NCBI GenBank assembly: GCA_964020085.1
Contig: CAXHUQ010000947.1
Location: 175,201 to 239,200, forward strand
Length of the DNA stretch: 64,000 nt
Direction of reading: 5' to 3'
Source of the DNA: Micromussa lordhowensis
Lineage: Eukaryota; Cnidaria; Anthozoa; Scleractinia; Lobophylliidae
Below the pieces are notes generated by a model, which searched no databases, was not told where the DNA came from, and was given only the letters and a program-made list of their open reading frames with translations. Every line of letters begins with the position of its first letter. Within the stretch, counting starts at the first letter, position 1. This document shows positions 23,316 to 36,175 of the stretch, in pieces. The translations under genes and the position numbers were made by a program.

Positions 23316-25434
23316 CAGGAGTTTGACCTGCTCCCAACTTTGCAGAATTTCAGAAAACGCGCGCTGGGGGTCCCCTTGGCAAATTTGACATAGCTCGGCT
23401 CCACGGGCAGTTTTAGAGGCGCAGGAGTTTGACCTGCTCCCAACTTTGCAGAATTTCAGAAAACGCGCGCTGGGGGTCCCCTTGGCAAATTTGACATAGC
23501 TCGGCTCCACTTGAAGGAAATCCTAGTTAGGACATGATGGCATTCGCGCCAGGGTGTTTTTTCTGGCCTTCTTTTTGCAGGAGTTTGATTTGCTCCCAAC
23601 TTTGCAGAATTTCAGAAAACGCGAGTGGGGGTCTCCTTGGCAAATTTGACATAGCTCGGCTCCACGGGCACTTTTAGAGGCGCGGTTTGCAGCAAAATGT
23701 TGTGCTAGGTTGGCACTTCAAGGAAATCTTAGTTAGGACATGATGGCATTCGCGCCAGGGTGTTTTTTCTGGCCTTCTTTTTGCAGGAGTTTGACCTGCT
23801 CCCAACTTTGCAGAATTTCAGAAAACGCGCGCTGGGGGTCCCCTTGGCAAATTTGACATAGCTCGGCTCCACGGGCAGTTTTAGAGGCGCAGGAGTTTGA
23901 CCTGCTCCCAACTTTGCAGAATTTCAGAAAACGCGCGCTGGGGGTCCCCTTGGCAAATTTGACATAGCTCGGCTCCACTTGAAGGAAATCCTAGTTAGGA
24001 CATGATGGCATTCGCGCCAGGGTGTTTTTTCTGGCCTTCTTTTTGCATGAGTTTGACCTGCTCCCAACTTTGCAGAATTTCAGAAAACGCGCGCTGGGGG
24101 TCCCCTTGGCAAATTTGACATAGCTCGGCTACACGGGCACTTTTAGAGGCGCGGTTTGCAGCAAAATGTTGTGCTAGGTTGGCACTTTAAGGAAATCTTA
24201 GTTAGGACATGATGGCATTCGCGCCAGGGTGTTTTTTCTGGCCTTCTTTTTGCAGGAGTTTGACCTGCTCCCAACTTTGCAGAATTTCAGAAAACGCGCG
24301 CTGGGGGTCTCCTTGGCAAATTTGACATAGCTCGGCTCCACGGGCACTTTTAGAGGCGCGGTTTGCAGCAAAATGTTGTGCTAGGTTGGCACTTTAAGGA
24401 AATTTTAGTTAGGACATGATGGCAAACGCGCCAGGGTGTTTTTTCTGGCCTTCTTTTTGCAGGAGTTTGACCTGCTCCCAACTTTGCAGAATTTCAGAAA
24501 ACGCGCGCTGGGGGTCCCCTTGGCAAATTTGACATAGCTCGGCTCCAAGGGCACTTCTAGAGGCGCGGTTTGCAGCAAAATGTTGTGCTAGGTTGGCACT
24601 TCAAGGAAATTTTAGTTAGGACATGATGGCATTCGCGCCAGGGTGTTTTTTCAGGCGCGGTTTGCAGCAAAATGTTGTTCTAGATTAGCACTTTAAGGAA
24701 ATGTTAGTTCGAACATGATGGCGTTCGCGCCAGGGTGTTTTTTCTGGCCTTCTTTTTGCAGGAGTTTGACCTGCTCCCAACTTTGCAGAATTTCAGAAAA
24801 CGCGCGCTGGGGGTCCCCTTGGCAAATTTGACATAGCTCGGCTCAACGGGCACTTTTAGAGGCGCGAATTGCAGCAAAATGTTTTGCTAGGTTGGCACTT
24901 CAAGGAAATCCTAGTTAGGACATGATGGCATTCGCGCCAGGGTGTTTTTTCTGGCCTTCTTTTTGCAGGAGTTTGACCTGCTCCCAACTTTGCAGAATTT
25001 CAGAAAACGCGCGCTGGGGGTCCCCTTGGCAAATTTGACATAGCTCGGCTCCACGGGCAGTTTTAGAGGCGCAGGAGTTTGACCTGCTCCCAACTTTGCA
25101 GAATTTCAGAAAACGCGCGCTGGGGGTCCCCTTGGCAAATTTGACATAGCTCGGCTCCACTTGAAGGAAATCCTAGTTAGGACATGATGGCATTCGCGCC
25201 AGGGTGTTTTTTCTGGCCTTCTTTTTGCAGGAGTTTGACCTGCTCCCAACTTTGCAGAATTTCAGAAAACGCGCGCTGGGGGTCCCCTTGGCAAATTTGA
25301 CATAGCTCGGCTCCACGGGCACTTTTAGAGGCGCAGTTTGCCGCAAAATGTTGTGCTAGGTTGGCACTTGAAGGAAATCCTAGTTAGGACATGATGGCAT
25401 TCGCGCCAGGGTGTTTTTCCTGGCCTTCTTTTTG
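23316..25434 (+). repeat. 2,119-bp higher-order repeat, copy 4
   Basis: This copy has the full unit order at exactly 2,119 bp and restores the 262 and 206 pair lost in copy 3. Markers fall at +2,119 or +4,185 from copies 3 and 2, and the remnant junction is at ~24645. I saw no private structural change. Confidence 0.9.
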
Positions 25435-26500
25435 CAGGAGTTTGACCTGCTCCCAACTTTGCAGAATTTCAGAAAACGCGCGCTGGGGGTCCCCTTGGCA
25501 AATTTGACATAGCTCGGCTCCACGGGCAGTTTTAGAGGCGCAGGAGTTTGACCTGCTCCCAACTTTGCAGAATTTCAGAAAACGCGCGCTGGGGGTCCCC
25601 TTGGCAAATTTGACATAGCTCGGCTCCACTTGAAGGAAATCCTAGTTAGGACATGATGGCATTCGCGCCAGGGTGTTTTTTCTGGCCTTCTTTTTGCAGG
25701 AGTTTGATTTGCTCCCAACTTTGCAGAATTTCAGAAAACGCGAGTGGGGGTCTCCTTGGCAAATTTGACATAGCTCGGCTCCACGGGCACTTTTAGAGGC
25801 GCGGTTTGCAGCAAAATGTTGTGCTAGGTTGGCACTTCAAGGAAATCTTAGTTAGGACATGATGGCATTCGCGCCAGGGTGTTTTTTCTGGCCTTCTTTT
25901 TGCAGGAGTTTGACCTGCTCCCAACTTTGCAGAATTTCAGAAAACGCGCGCTGGGGGTCTCCTTGGCAAATTTGACATAGCTCGGCTCCACGGGCACTTT
26001 TAGAGGCGCGGTTTGCAGCAAAATGTTGTGCTAGGTTGGCACTTTAAGGAAATTTTAGTTAGGACATGATGGCAAACGCGCCAGGGTGTTTTTTCTGGCC
26101 TTCTTTTTGCAGGAGTTTGACCTGCTCCCAACTTTGCAGAATTTCAGAAAACGCGCGCTGGGGGTCCCCTTGGCAAATTTGACATAGCTCGGCTCCAAGG
26201 GCACTTCTAGAGGCGCGGTTTGCAGCAAAATGTTGTGCTAGGTTGGCACTTTAAGGAAATTTTAGTTAGGACATGATGGCATTCGCGCCAGGGTGTTTTT
26301 TCAGGCGCGGTTTGCAGCAAAATGTTGTTCTAGATTAGCACTTTAAGGAAATGTTAGTTCGAACATGATGGCGTTCGCGCCAGGGTGTTTTTTCTGGCCT
26401 TCTTTTTGCAGGAGTTTGACCTGCTCCCAACTTTGCAGAATTTCAGAAAACGCGCGCTGGGGGTCCCCTTGGCAAATTTGACATAGCTCGGCTCCACGGG
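25435..26500 (+). repeat. 2,119-bp higher-order repeat, copy 5 (shortened end copy)
   Basis: It begins with 262 and 206 bp as normal. It then omits a 262 plus 207 pair (469 bp) and continues with the TGGCAAACGCGCC monomer and the 92-bp remnant (junction ~26296). Next it skips another 262 plus 207 pair, passing directly to the GGCGCAGTTTGCCGC monomer. The spacing of remnant junctions from copy 4 to copy 5 is 1,650 bp, exactly 2,119 minus 469. Homology dissolves into the neighbouring block near 26500. Confidence 0.82.
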
Positions 26501-28480
26501 CACTTTTAGAGGCGCAGTTTGCCGCAAAATGTTGTGCTAGGTTGGCACTTGAAGGAAATCCTAGTTAGGACATGATGGCATTCGCGCCAGGGTGTTTTTT
26601 CTGGCCTTCTTTTTGCAGGAGTTTGACCTGCTCCCAACTTTGCAGAATTTCAGAAAACGCGCGCTGGGGGTCCCCTTGGCAAATTTGACATAGCTCGGCT
26701 CCACGGGCACTTTTAGAGGCGCAGTTTGCCGCAAAATGTTGTGCTAGGTTGGCACTTCAAGGAAATTCTAGTTAGGACATGATGGCATTCGCGCCAGGGT
26801 GTTTTTTCTGGCCTTCTTTTTGCAGGAGTTTGACCTGCTCCCAACTTTGCAGAATTTCAGAAAACGCGCGCTGGGGGTCTCCTTGGCAAATTTGACATAG
26901 CTCGGCTCCACGGGCACTTTTAGAGGCGCGGTTTCCAGCAAAATGTTGTGCTAGGTTGGCACTTCAAGGAAATCCTAGTTAGAAAATGATGGCATTCGCG
27001 CCAGGGTGTTTTTTTTCTGGCCTTCTTTTTGCAGGAGTTTGACCTGCTCCCAACTTTGCAGAATTTCAGAAAACGCGCGCTGGGGGTGCCCTTGGCAAAT
27101 TTGACATAGCTCGGCTCCACGGGCACTTTTAGAGGCGCGGTTTCCAGCAAAATGTTGTGCTAGGTTGGCACTTCAAGGAAATCCTAGTTAGAAAATGATG
27201 GCATTCGCGCCAGGGTGTTTTTTTTCTGGCCTTCTTTTTGCAGGAGTTTGACCTGCTCCCAACTTTGCAGAATTTCAGAAAACGCGCGCTGGGGGTGCCC
27301 TTGGCAAATTTGACATAGCTCGGCTCCACGGGCACTTTTAGAGGCGCGGTTTGCAGCAAAATGTTGTGCTAGGTTGGCACTTCAAGGAAATTTTGGTTAG
27401 GACATGATGGCATTCGCGCCAGGGTGTTTTTTCTGGCCTTCTTTTTGCAGGAGTTTGACCTGCTCCCAACTTTGCAGAATTTCAGAAAACGCGCGCTGGG
27501 GGTCCCCTTGGCAAATTTGACATAGCTCGGCTCCACGGGCACTTTTAGAGGCGCAGTTTGCCGCAAAATGTTGTGCTAGGTTGGCACTTGAAGGAAATCC
27601 TAGTTAGGACATGATGGCATTCGCGCCAGGGTGTTTTTTCTGGCCTTCTTTTTGCAGGAGTTTGACCTGCTCCCAACTTTGCAGAATTTCAGAAAACGCG
27701 CGCTGGGGGTCCCCTTGGCAAATTTGACATAGCTCGGCTCCACGGGCACTTTTAGAGGCGCAGTTTGCCGCAAAATGTTGTGCTAGGTTGGCACTTGAAG
27801 GAAATCCTAGTTAGGACATGATGGCATTCGCGCCAGGGTGTTTTTTCTGGCCTTCTTTTTGCAGGAGTTTGACCTGCTCCCAACTTTGCAGAATTTCAGA
27901 AAACGCGCGCTGGGGGTCTCCTTGGCAAATTTGACATAGCTCGGCTCCACGGGCACTTTTAGAGGCGCGGTTTCCAGCAAAATGTTGTGCTAGGTTGGCA
28001 CTTCAAGGAAATCCTAGTTAGAAAATGATGGCATTCGCGCCAGGGTGTTTTTTTTCTGGCCTTCTTTTTGCAGGAGTTTGACCTGCTCCCAACTTTGCAG
28101 AATTTCAGAAAACGCGCGCTGGGGGTGCCCTTGGCAAATTTGACATAGCTCGGCTCCACGGGCACTTTTAGAGGCGCGGTTTGCAGCAAAATGTTGTGCT
28201 AGGTTGGCACTTCAAGGAAATCTTGGTTAGGACATGATGGCATTCGCGCCAGGGTGTTTTTTCTGGCCTTCTTTTTGCAGGAGTTTGACCTGCTCCCAAC
28301 TTTGCAGAATTTCGGAAAACGCGGGCTGGGGGTCCCCTTGGCAAATTTGACATAGCTCGGCTCCACGGGCACTTTTAGAGGCGCGGTTTGCAGCAAAATG
28401 TTGTGCTAGGTTGGAACTTGAAGGAAATTTTAATTAGGACATGATGGCATTCGCGCCAGGGTGTTTTTTCTGGCCTTCTT
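26501..28480 (+). repeat. Short-period duplications with 209-bp monomers
   Basis: Units starting at 26823, 27032 and 27862 are 209 bp because of a T8 tract; the first two are adjacent and almost identical. GGCGCAGTTTGCCGC monomers recur in between (near 26511, 26720, 27550 and 27759). The pair at 27862-28277, ending in AAATCTTGGTTAGG, is the closest match seen for the segment that replaced the start of higher-order copy 3. Confidence 0.8.
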
Positions 28481-31400
28481 TTTGCAGGAGTTTGACCTGC
28501 TCCCAACTTTGCAGAATTTCAGAAAACGCGCGCAGAGGGTCCCCTTGGCAAATTTGACATAGCTCGGCTCCACGGGCACTTTTAGAGGCGCGGTTTGCAC
28601 CAAAATGTTGTGCTAGGTTGGCACTTCAAGGAAATTCTAGTTAAAACATGATGGCATTCGCGCCAGGGTTTTTTTTCTGGCCTTCTTTTTGCAGGACTTT
28701 GACCAGCTCCCAACTTTGCAGAATTTCAGAAAACGCGCGCTGGGGGTCCCCTTGGCAAATTTGACATAGCTCGGCTCCACGGGCACTTTTAGAGGCGCGG
28801 TTTGCAGCAAAATGTTGCGCTAGAATGGCACTTTAAGGAAATCTTAGTTAGGACATGATGGCATTCGCGCCAGGGTGTTTTTTCTGGCCTTCGTTTTGCA
28901 GGAGTTTGACCTGCTCCCAACTTTGCAGAATTTCAGAAAACGCGCGCTGGGGGTCTCCTTGGCAAATTTGACATAGCTCGGCTCCCCGGGCACTTTTAGA
29001 GGCGCGGTTTGCAGCAAAATGTTGTGCTAGGTTGGCACTTTAAGGAAATTTTAATTAAAACATGATGGTATTCGCGCCAGGGTGTTTTTTCTGGCCTTCT
29101 TTTTGCACGAGTTTGGCCTGCTCCCAACTTTGCAGAATTTCAGAAAACGCGCGCTGAGGGTCCCCTTGGCAAATTTGACATAGCTCGGCTCCACGGGCAC
29201 TTTTAGAGGCGCGGTCTGCAGCAAAATGTTGTGCTAGGTTGGCACTTTAAGGAAATTCTAGTTAGGACATGATGGCATTCGCGCCAGGGTGTTTTTTCTG
29301 GCCTTCTTTTTGCAGGAGTTTGACCTGCTCCCAACTTTGCAGAATTTCAGAAAACGCGCGCTGGGGGTCCCCTTGGCAAATTTGACATAGCTCGGCTCCA
29401 CGGGCACTTTTAGAGGCGCGGTTTGCAGCAAAATGTTGTGCTAGGTTGGCACTTTAAGGAAATCTTAGTTAGGACATGATGGTATTCGCGCCAGGGTGTT
29501 TTTTCTGGCCTTCTTTTTGCAGGAGTTTGACCTGCTCCCAACTTTGCAGAATTTCAGAAAACGCGCGCTGGGGGTCTCCTTGGCAAATTTGACATAGCTC
29601 GGCTCCACGGGCACTTTTAGAGGTGCGATTTGCAGCAAAATGTTGTGCTAGGTTGGCACTTCAAGGAAATCTTAGTTAAAACATGATGGCATTCGCGCCA
29701 GGGTGTTTTTTCTGGCCTTCTTTTTGCAGGAGTTTGACCTGCTCCCAACTTTGCAGAATTTCAGAAAACGCGCGCTGGGTGTCCCCTTGGCAAATTTGAC
29801 ATAGCTCGGCTCCACGGGCACTTTTAGAGGTGCGGTTTGCAGCAAAATGTTGTGCTAGGTTGGCACTTCAAGGAAATCCTAGTTAGGACATGATGGCATT
29901 CGCGCCAGGGTGTTTTTTCTGGCCTTCTTTTTGCAGGAGTTTGACCTGCTCCCAACTTTGCAGAATTTCAGAAAACGCGCGCTGGGGGTCCCCTTGGCAA
30001 ATTTGACATAGCTCGGCTCCACGGGCACTTTTAGAGGCGCTGTTTGCAGCAAAATGTTGTGCTAGGTTGGCACTTGAAGAAAATTTTAGTCAGGACATGA
30101 TGGCATTCGCGCCAGGGTGTTTTTTCTGGCCTTCTTTTTGCAGGAGTTTGACCTGCTCCCAACTTTGCAGAATTTCAGAAAACGCGCGATGGGGGTCCCC
30201 TTGGCAAATTTGACATAGCTCGGCTCCACGGGCACTTTTAGAGGCGCGGTTTGCAGCAAAATGTTGTGCTACGTTAACACTTCAAGGAAATTGTAGTTAG
30301 GACATGATGGCATTCGCGCCAGGGTGTTTTTTCTGGCCTTCTTTTTGCAGGAGTTTGACCTGCTCCCAACTTTGCAGAATTTCAGAAAACGCGCGCTGGG
30401 GGTCCCCTTGGCAAATTTGACATAGCTCGGCTCCACAGGCACTTTTAGAGGCGCGGTTTGCAGCAAAATGTTGTGCTAGGTTGTCGCTTTAAGGAAATCG
30501 TAGTTAGGACATGATGGCATTCGCCCTAGGGTGTTTTTTTCTGGCCTTCTTTTTGCAGGAGTTTGACCTGCTCCCAACTTTGCAGAATTTCAGAAAACGC
30601 GCGCTGGGGGTCCCCTTGGTAAATTTGACATAGCTCGGCTCCACGGGCACTTTTAGAGGCGCTGTTTGCAGCAAAATGTTGTGCTAGGTTGGCACTTGAA
30701 GAAAATTTTAGTCAGGACATGATGGCATTCGCGCCAGGGTTTTTTTTCTGGCCTTCTTTTTGCAGGAGTTTGACCTGCTCCCAACTTTGCAGAATTTCAG
30801 AAAACGCGCGCTGGGGGCCCCTTGGCAAATTTGACATAGCTCGGCTCCACGGGCACTTTTAGAGGCGCGGTTTGCAGCAAAATGTTGTGCTAGGTTAGCA
30901 CTTGAAGAAAATTTTAAATAGGACATGATGGCATTCGCGCCAGGGTGTTTTTTCTGGCCTTCTTTTTGCAGGAGTTTGACCTGCTCCCAACTTTGCAGAA
31001 TTTCAGAAAACGCGAGATGGGGGTCCCCTTGGCAAATTTGACATAGCTCGGCTCCACGGGCACTTTTAGAGGCGCGGTTTGCAGCAAAATGTTGTGCTAG
31101 GTTGGCACTTGAAGAAAATTTTAAATAGGACATGATGGCATTCGCGCCAGGGTGTTTTTTCTGGCCTTCTTTTTGCAGGAGTTTGACCTGCTCCCAACTT
31201 TGCAGAATTTCAGAAAACGCGCGCTGGGGGTCCCCTTGGCAAATTTGACATAGCTCGGCTCCACGGGCACTTTTAGAGGCGCGGTTTGCAGCAAAATGCT
31301 GTGCTAGGTTGGCACTTCAAGGAAATGCTAGTTAGGACATGATGGCATTTGCGCCAGGGTGTTTTTTCCGGCCTTCTTTTTGCAGGAGTTTGACCTGCTC

Positions 31401-34400
31401 CCAACTTTGCAGAATTTCAGAAAACGCGCGCTGGGGGTCCCCTTGGCAAATTTGACATAGCTCGGCTCCACGAGCACTTTTAGAGGCGCGGTTTGCAGCA
31501 AAATGTTGTGCTAGGTTGGCACTTTAAGGAAATCCTAGTTAGGACATGATGGCATTCGCGCCAGGGTGTTTTTTCTGGCCTTCTTTTTGCAGGAGTTTGA
31601 CCTGCTCCCAACTTTGCAGAATTTCAGAAAACGCGCGCTGGGGGTCCCCTTGGCAAATTTGACATAGCTCGGCTCCACGGGCACTTTTAGAGGCGCGGTT
31701 TGCAGCAAAATGTTGTGCTAGGTTGGCACTTCAAGGAAATCCGAGTTAGGACATGATGGCATTCGCGCCAGGGTGTTTTTTCTGGCCTTCTTTTTGCAGG
31801 AGTTTGACCTGCTCCCAACTTTGCAGAATTTCAGAAAACGCGCGCTGGGGGTCCCATTGGCAAATTTGACATAGCGCGGCTCCACGGGCACTTTTAGAGG
31901 CGCGGTTTGCAGCAAAATGTTGTGCTAGGTTGGCACTTCAAGGAAATCCTAGTTAGGACATGATGGCATTCGCGCCAGGGTGTTTTTTCTGGCTTTCTTT
32001 TTGCAGGAGTTTGACCTGCTCCCAACTTTGCAGAATTTCAGAAAACGCGCGCTGGGGGTCCCCTTGGCAAATTTGACATAGCTCGGCTCCACGGGCATTT
32101 TTAGAGGCGCGGTTTGCAACAAAATGTTGTGCTAGGTTGGCACTTTAGGGAAATGCTAGTTAGGACATGATGGCATTCGCGCCAGGGTGTTTTTTCTGGC
32201 CTTCTTTTTGCAGGAGTTTGACCTGCTCCCAACTTTGCAGAATTTCAGAAAACGCGCGCTGGGGGTCCCCTTGGCAAATTTGACATAGCTCGGCTCCACG
32301 GGCACTTTTAGAGGCGCGGTTTGCAGCAAAATGTTGTGCTAGGTTGGCACTTTAAGAAAATCTTAGTTAGGACATGATGGCATTCGCGCCAGGGTGTTTT
32401 TTCTGGCCTTCTTTTTGCAGGAGTTTGACCTGCTCCCAACTTTGCAGAATTTCAGAAAACGCGCGCTGGGGATCCCCTTGGCAAATTTGACATAGCTCGG
32501 CTCCACGGGCACTTTTAGAGGCGCGGTTTGCAGCAAAATGTTGTGCTAGGGTGGCACTTCGAGGAAATTGTAGTTAGGACATGATGGCATTCGCGCCAGG
32601 GTGTTTTTTCTGGCCTTCTTTTTGCAGGAGTTTGACCTGCTCCCAACTTTGCAGAATTTCAGAAAACGCGCGCTGGGGATCCCCTTGGCAAATTTGACAT
32701 AGCTCGGCTCCACGGGCACTTTTAGAGGCGCGGTTTGCAGCAAAATGTTGTGCTAGGGTGGCACTTCGAGGAAATTGTAGTTAGGACATGATGGCATTCG
32801 CGCCAGGGTGTTTTTTCTGGCCTTCTTTTTGCAGGAGTTTGACCTGCTCCCAACTTTGCAGAATTTCAGAAAACGCGCGCTGGGGGTCCCCTTGGCAAAT
32901 TTGACATAGCTCGGCTCCACAGGCACTTTTAGAGGCGCGATTTGCAGCAAAATATTGTGCTAGGTTGGCACTTTAAGGAAATCGTAGTTAGGACATGATG
33001 GCATTTGCGCCAGCGTGTTTTTTCTGGCCTTATTTTTGCAGGAGTTTGACGTGCTCCCAACTTTGCAGAATTTCAGAAAACGCGCGCTGGGGTTCCCCTT
33101 GGCAATTTTGACATAGCTCGGCTCCACGGGCACTTTTAGAGGCGCGGTTTGCAGCAAAATGCTGTGCGAGGTTGGCACTTCAAGGAAATGCTAGTTAGGA
33201 CATGATGGCATTCGCGCCAGGGTGTTTTTTCCGGCCTTCTTTTTGCAGGAGTTTGACCTGCTCCCAACTTTGCAGAATTTCAGAAAACGCGCGCTGGGGG
33301 TCCCCTTGGCAAATTTGACATAGCTCGGCTCCACGAGCACTTTTAGAGGCGCGGTTTGCAGCAAAATGTTGTGCTAGGTTGGCACTTCAAGGAAATCCTA
33401 GCTAGGGCATGATGGCATTCGCGCCAGGGTGTTCTTTCTGGCCTTCTTTTTGCAGGAGTTTGACCTGCTCCCAACTTTGCAGAATTTCAGAAAACGCGCG
33501 CTGGGGGTCCCCTTGGCAAATTTGACATAGCTCGGCTCCACCGGCACTTTTAGAGGCGCGGTTTGCAGCAAAATGTTGTGCTAGGTTGGCACTTCAAGGA
33601 AATCTTAGTTAGCACATGATGGCATTCGGCCAGGGTGTTTTTTCTGGCCTTCTTTTTGCAGGAGTTTGACCTGCTCCCAACTTTGCAGAATTTCAGAAAA
33701 CGCGCGCTGGGGGTCCCCTTGGCAAATTTGACATAGCTCGGCTCCACGGGCACTTTTAGAGGCGCAGTTTGCAGCAAAATGTTGTGCTAGGTTGGCACTT
33801 CAAGGAAATTTTAAATAAGACATGATGGCATTCGTGCCAGGGTGTTTTTTCTGGCCTTCTTTTTGCAGGAGTTTGACCTGCTCCCAACTTTGCAGAATTT
33901 CAGAAAACGCGCGCTGGGGGTCTCCTTGACAAATTTGACATAGCTTGGCTCCACGGGCACTTTTAGAGGCGCGGTTTGCAGCAAAATGTTGTGCTAGGTT
34001 GGCAGTTTAAGGAAATCCTAGTTAGGACATGATGGCATTCGCGCCAGGGTGTTTTTTCTGGCCTTCTTTTTGCAGGAGTTTGACCTGCTCCCAACTTTGC
34101 AGAATTTCAGAAAACGCGCGCTGGGGGTCCCCTTGGCAAATTTGACATACCTCGGCTCCACGGGCACTTTCAGAGGCGCGGTTTCCAGCAACATGTTGTG
34201 CTAGGTTGGCACTTGAAGGAAATGCTAGTTAGGACATGATGGCATTCGCGCCAGGGTGTTTTTTTTGGCCTTCTTTTTGCAGGAGTTTGACCTGCTCCCA
34301 ACTTTGCAGAATTTCAGAAAACGCGCGCTGTGGGTCCCATTGGCAAATTTGACATAGTTTGGCTCCACGGGCACTTTTAGAGACGCGGTTTGCAGCAAAA

Positions 34401-36175
34401 TGTTGTGCTAGGTTGGCACTTCAAGGAAATGTTAGTTAGGACATGATGGCATTCGCGCCAGGGTGTTTTTTCTGGCCTTCTTTTTGCAGGAGTTTGACCT
34501 GCTCCCAACTTTGCAGAATTTCAGAAAACGCGCGCTGGGGGTCCCCTTGGCAAATTTGACATAGCTCGGCTCCACGGGCACTTTTAGAGGCGCGGTTTGC
34601 AGCAAAATGTTGTGCTGGGTTGGCACTTCAAGGAAATTTTAGTTAGGACATGATGGCATTCGCGCCAGGGTGTTTTTTCTGGCCTTCTTTTTGCAGGAGT
34701 TTGACCTGCTCCCAACTTTGCAGAATTTCAGAAAACGCGCGCTGGGGGTCCCCTTGGCAAATTTGACATAGCTCGGCTCCACGGGCACTTTTAGAGGCAC
34801 GGTTTGCAGCAAAATGTTGTGCTAGGTTGGCACTTTAAGGAAATCGTAGTTAGGACATGATGGCATTTGCGCCAGGGTGTTTTTTCTGGCCTTCATTTTG
34901 CAGGAGTTTGACCTGCTCCCAACTTTGCAGAATTTCAGAAAACTCGCGCTGGGGGTCCCCTTGGCAAATTTGACATAGCTCGGCTCCACGGGCACTTTTA
35001 GAGGCGCGGTTTGCAGCAAAATGTTGTGCTAGGTTGGCACTTCAAGGAAATCGTAGTTAGAACATGATGGCATTCGCGCCAGGGTGTTTTTTCTGGCCTT
35101 CTTTTTGCAGGAGTTTGACCTGTCCCAACTTTCCAGAATTTCAGAAAACGCGCGCTGGGGGTTCCATTGGCAAATTTGACATAGCTCGGCTCCACGGGCA
35201 CTTTTAGAGGCGCGGTTTGCAGCAAAATGTTGTGCTGGGTTGGCACTTCAAGGAAATTTTAGTTAGGACATGATGGCATTCGCGCCAGGGTGTTTTTTCT
35301 GGCCCTCTTTTTGCAGGAGTTTGACCTGCTCCCAACTTTGCAGAATTTCAGAAAACGCGCGCTGGGGGTCCCCTTGGCAAATTTGACATAGCTCGGCTCC
35401 ACGGGCACTTTTAGAGGCGCGGTTTGCAGGAAAATGTTGTGCTAGGTTGGCACTTGAAGGAAATTCTAGTTAGGACATGATGGCATTCGCGCCAGGGTGT
35501 TTTTTCTGGCCTTCTTTTTGCAGGAGTTTGACCTGCTCCCAACTTTGCAGAATTTCAGAAAACGCGCGCTGGGGCTCCCCTTTGCAAATTTGACATAGCT
35601 CGGCTCCACGGGCACTTTTAGAGGCGCAGTTTGCAGCAAAATGTTGTGCTAGGTTGGCACTTCAAGGAAATGCTAGTTAGGACATGATGGCATTCGCGCC
35701 AGGGTGTTTTTTCTGGCCTTCTTTTTGCAGGAGTTTGACCTGCTCCCAACTTTGCAGAATTTCAGAAAACGCGCGCTGGGGGTCCCCTTGGCAAATTTAA
35801 CATAGCTCGGCTCCACGGGCACTTTTAGAGACGCGGTTTGCAGCAAAATGTTGTGCTAGGTTGGCACTTTAAGGAAATGTTAGTTAGGACATGATGGCAT
35901 TCGCGCCAGGGTGTTTTTTCTGGCCTTCTTTTTGCAGGAGTTTGACCTGCTCCCAACTTTGCAGAATTTCAGAAAACGCGCGCTGGGGGTCCCCTTGGCA
36001 AATTTGACATAGCTCCGCTCCACGGGCACTTTTAGAGGCGCGGTTTGCAGCAAAATGTTGTGCTAGGTTGGCACTTTAAGGAAATTCTAGTTAGGAAATG
36101 ATGGCAGTCGCGCCAGGGTGTTTTTTCTGGCCTTCTTTTTGCAGGAGTTTGACCTGCTCCCAACTTTGCAGAATT
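28481..36175 (+). repeat. Diverse 207-bp monomers with scattered small duplications
   Basis: No overall block period is visible. Local duplications are: a monomer with GCTAGGGTGGCACTTCGAGG at about 32543 and 32750 (one unit apart); TTGAAGAAAATTTTAG monomers near 30073 and 30696 (three units), and TTTTAAATAGGACATG near 30911 and 31118 (one unit); and ATGCTGTGC with TTTTTTCCGGCC near 31296 and 33159 (nine units). No gene is present. Confidence 0.8.

Noticed and set aside
30708..31133. Minus-strand 141-codon open frame as a gene
   Set aside because: It is two monomers read through after TTTTAAATAGG changes and a base loss near 30818. It has no start context, domain or length unlike repeat by-products.
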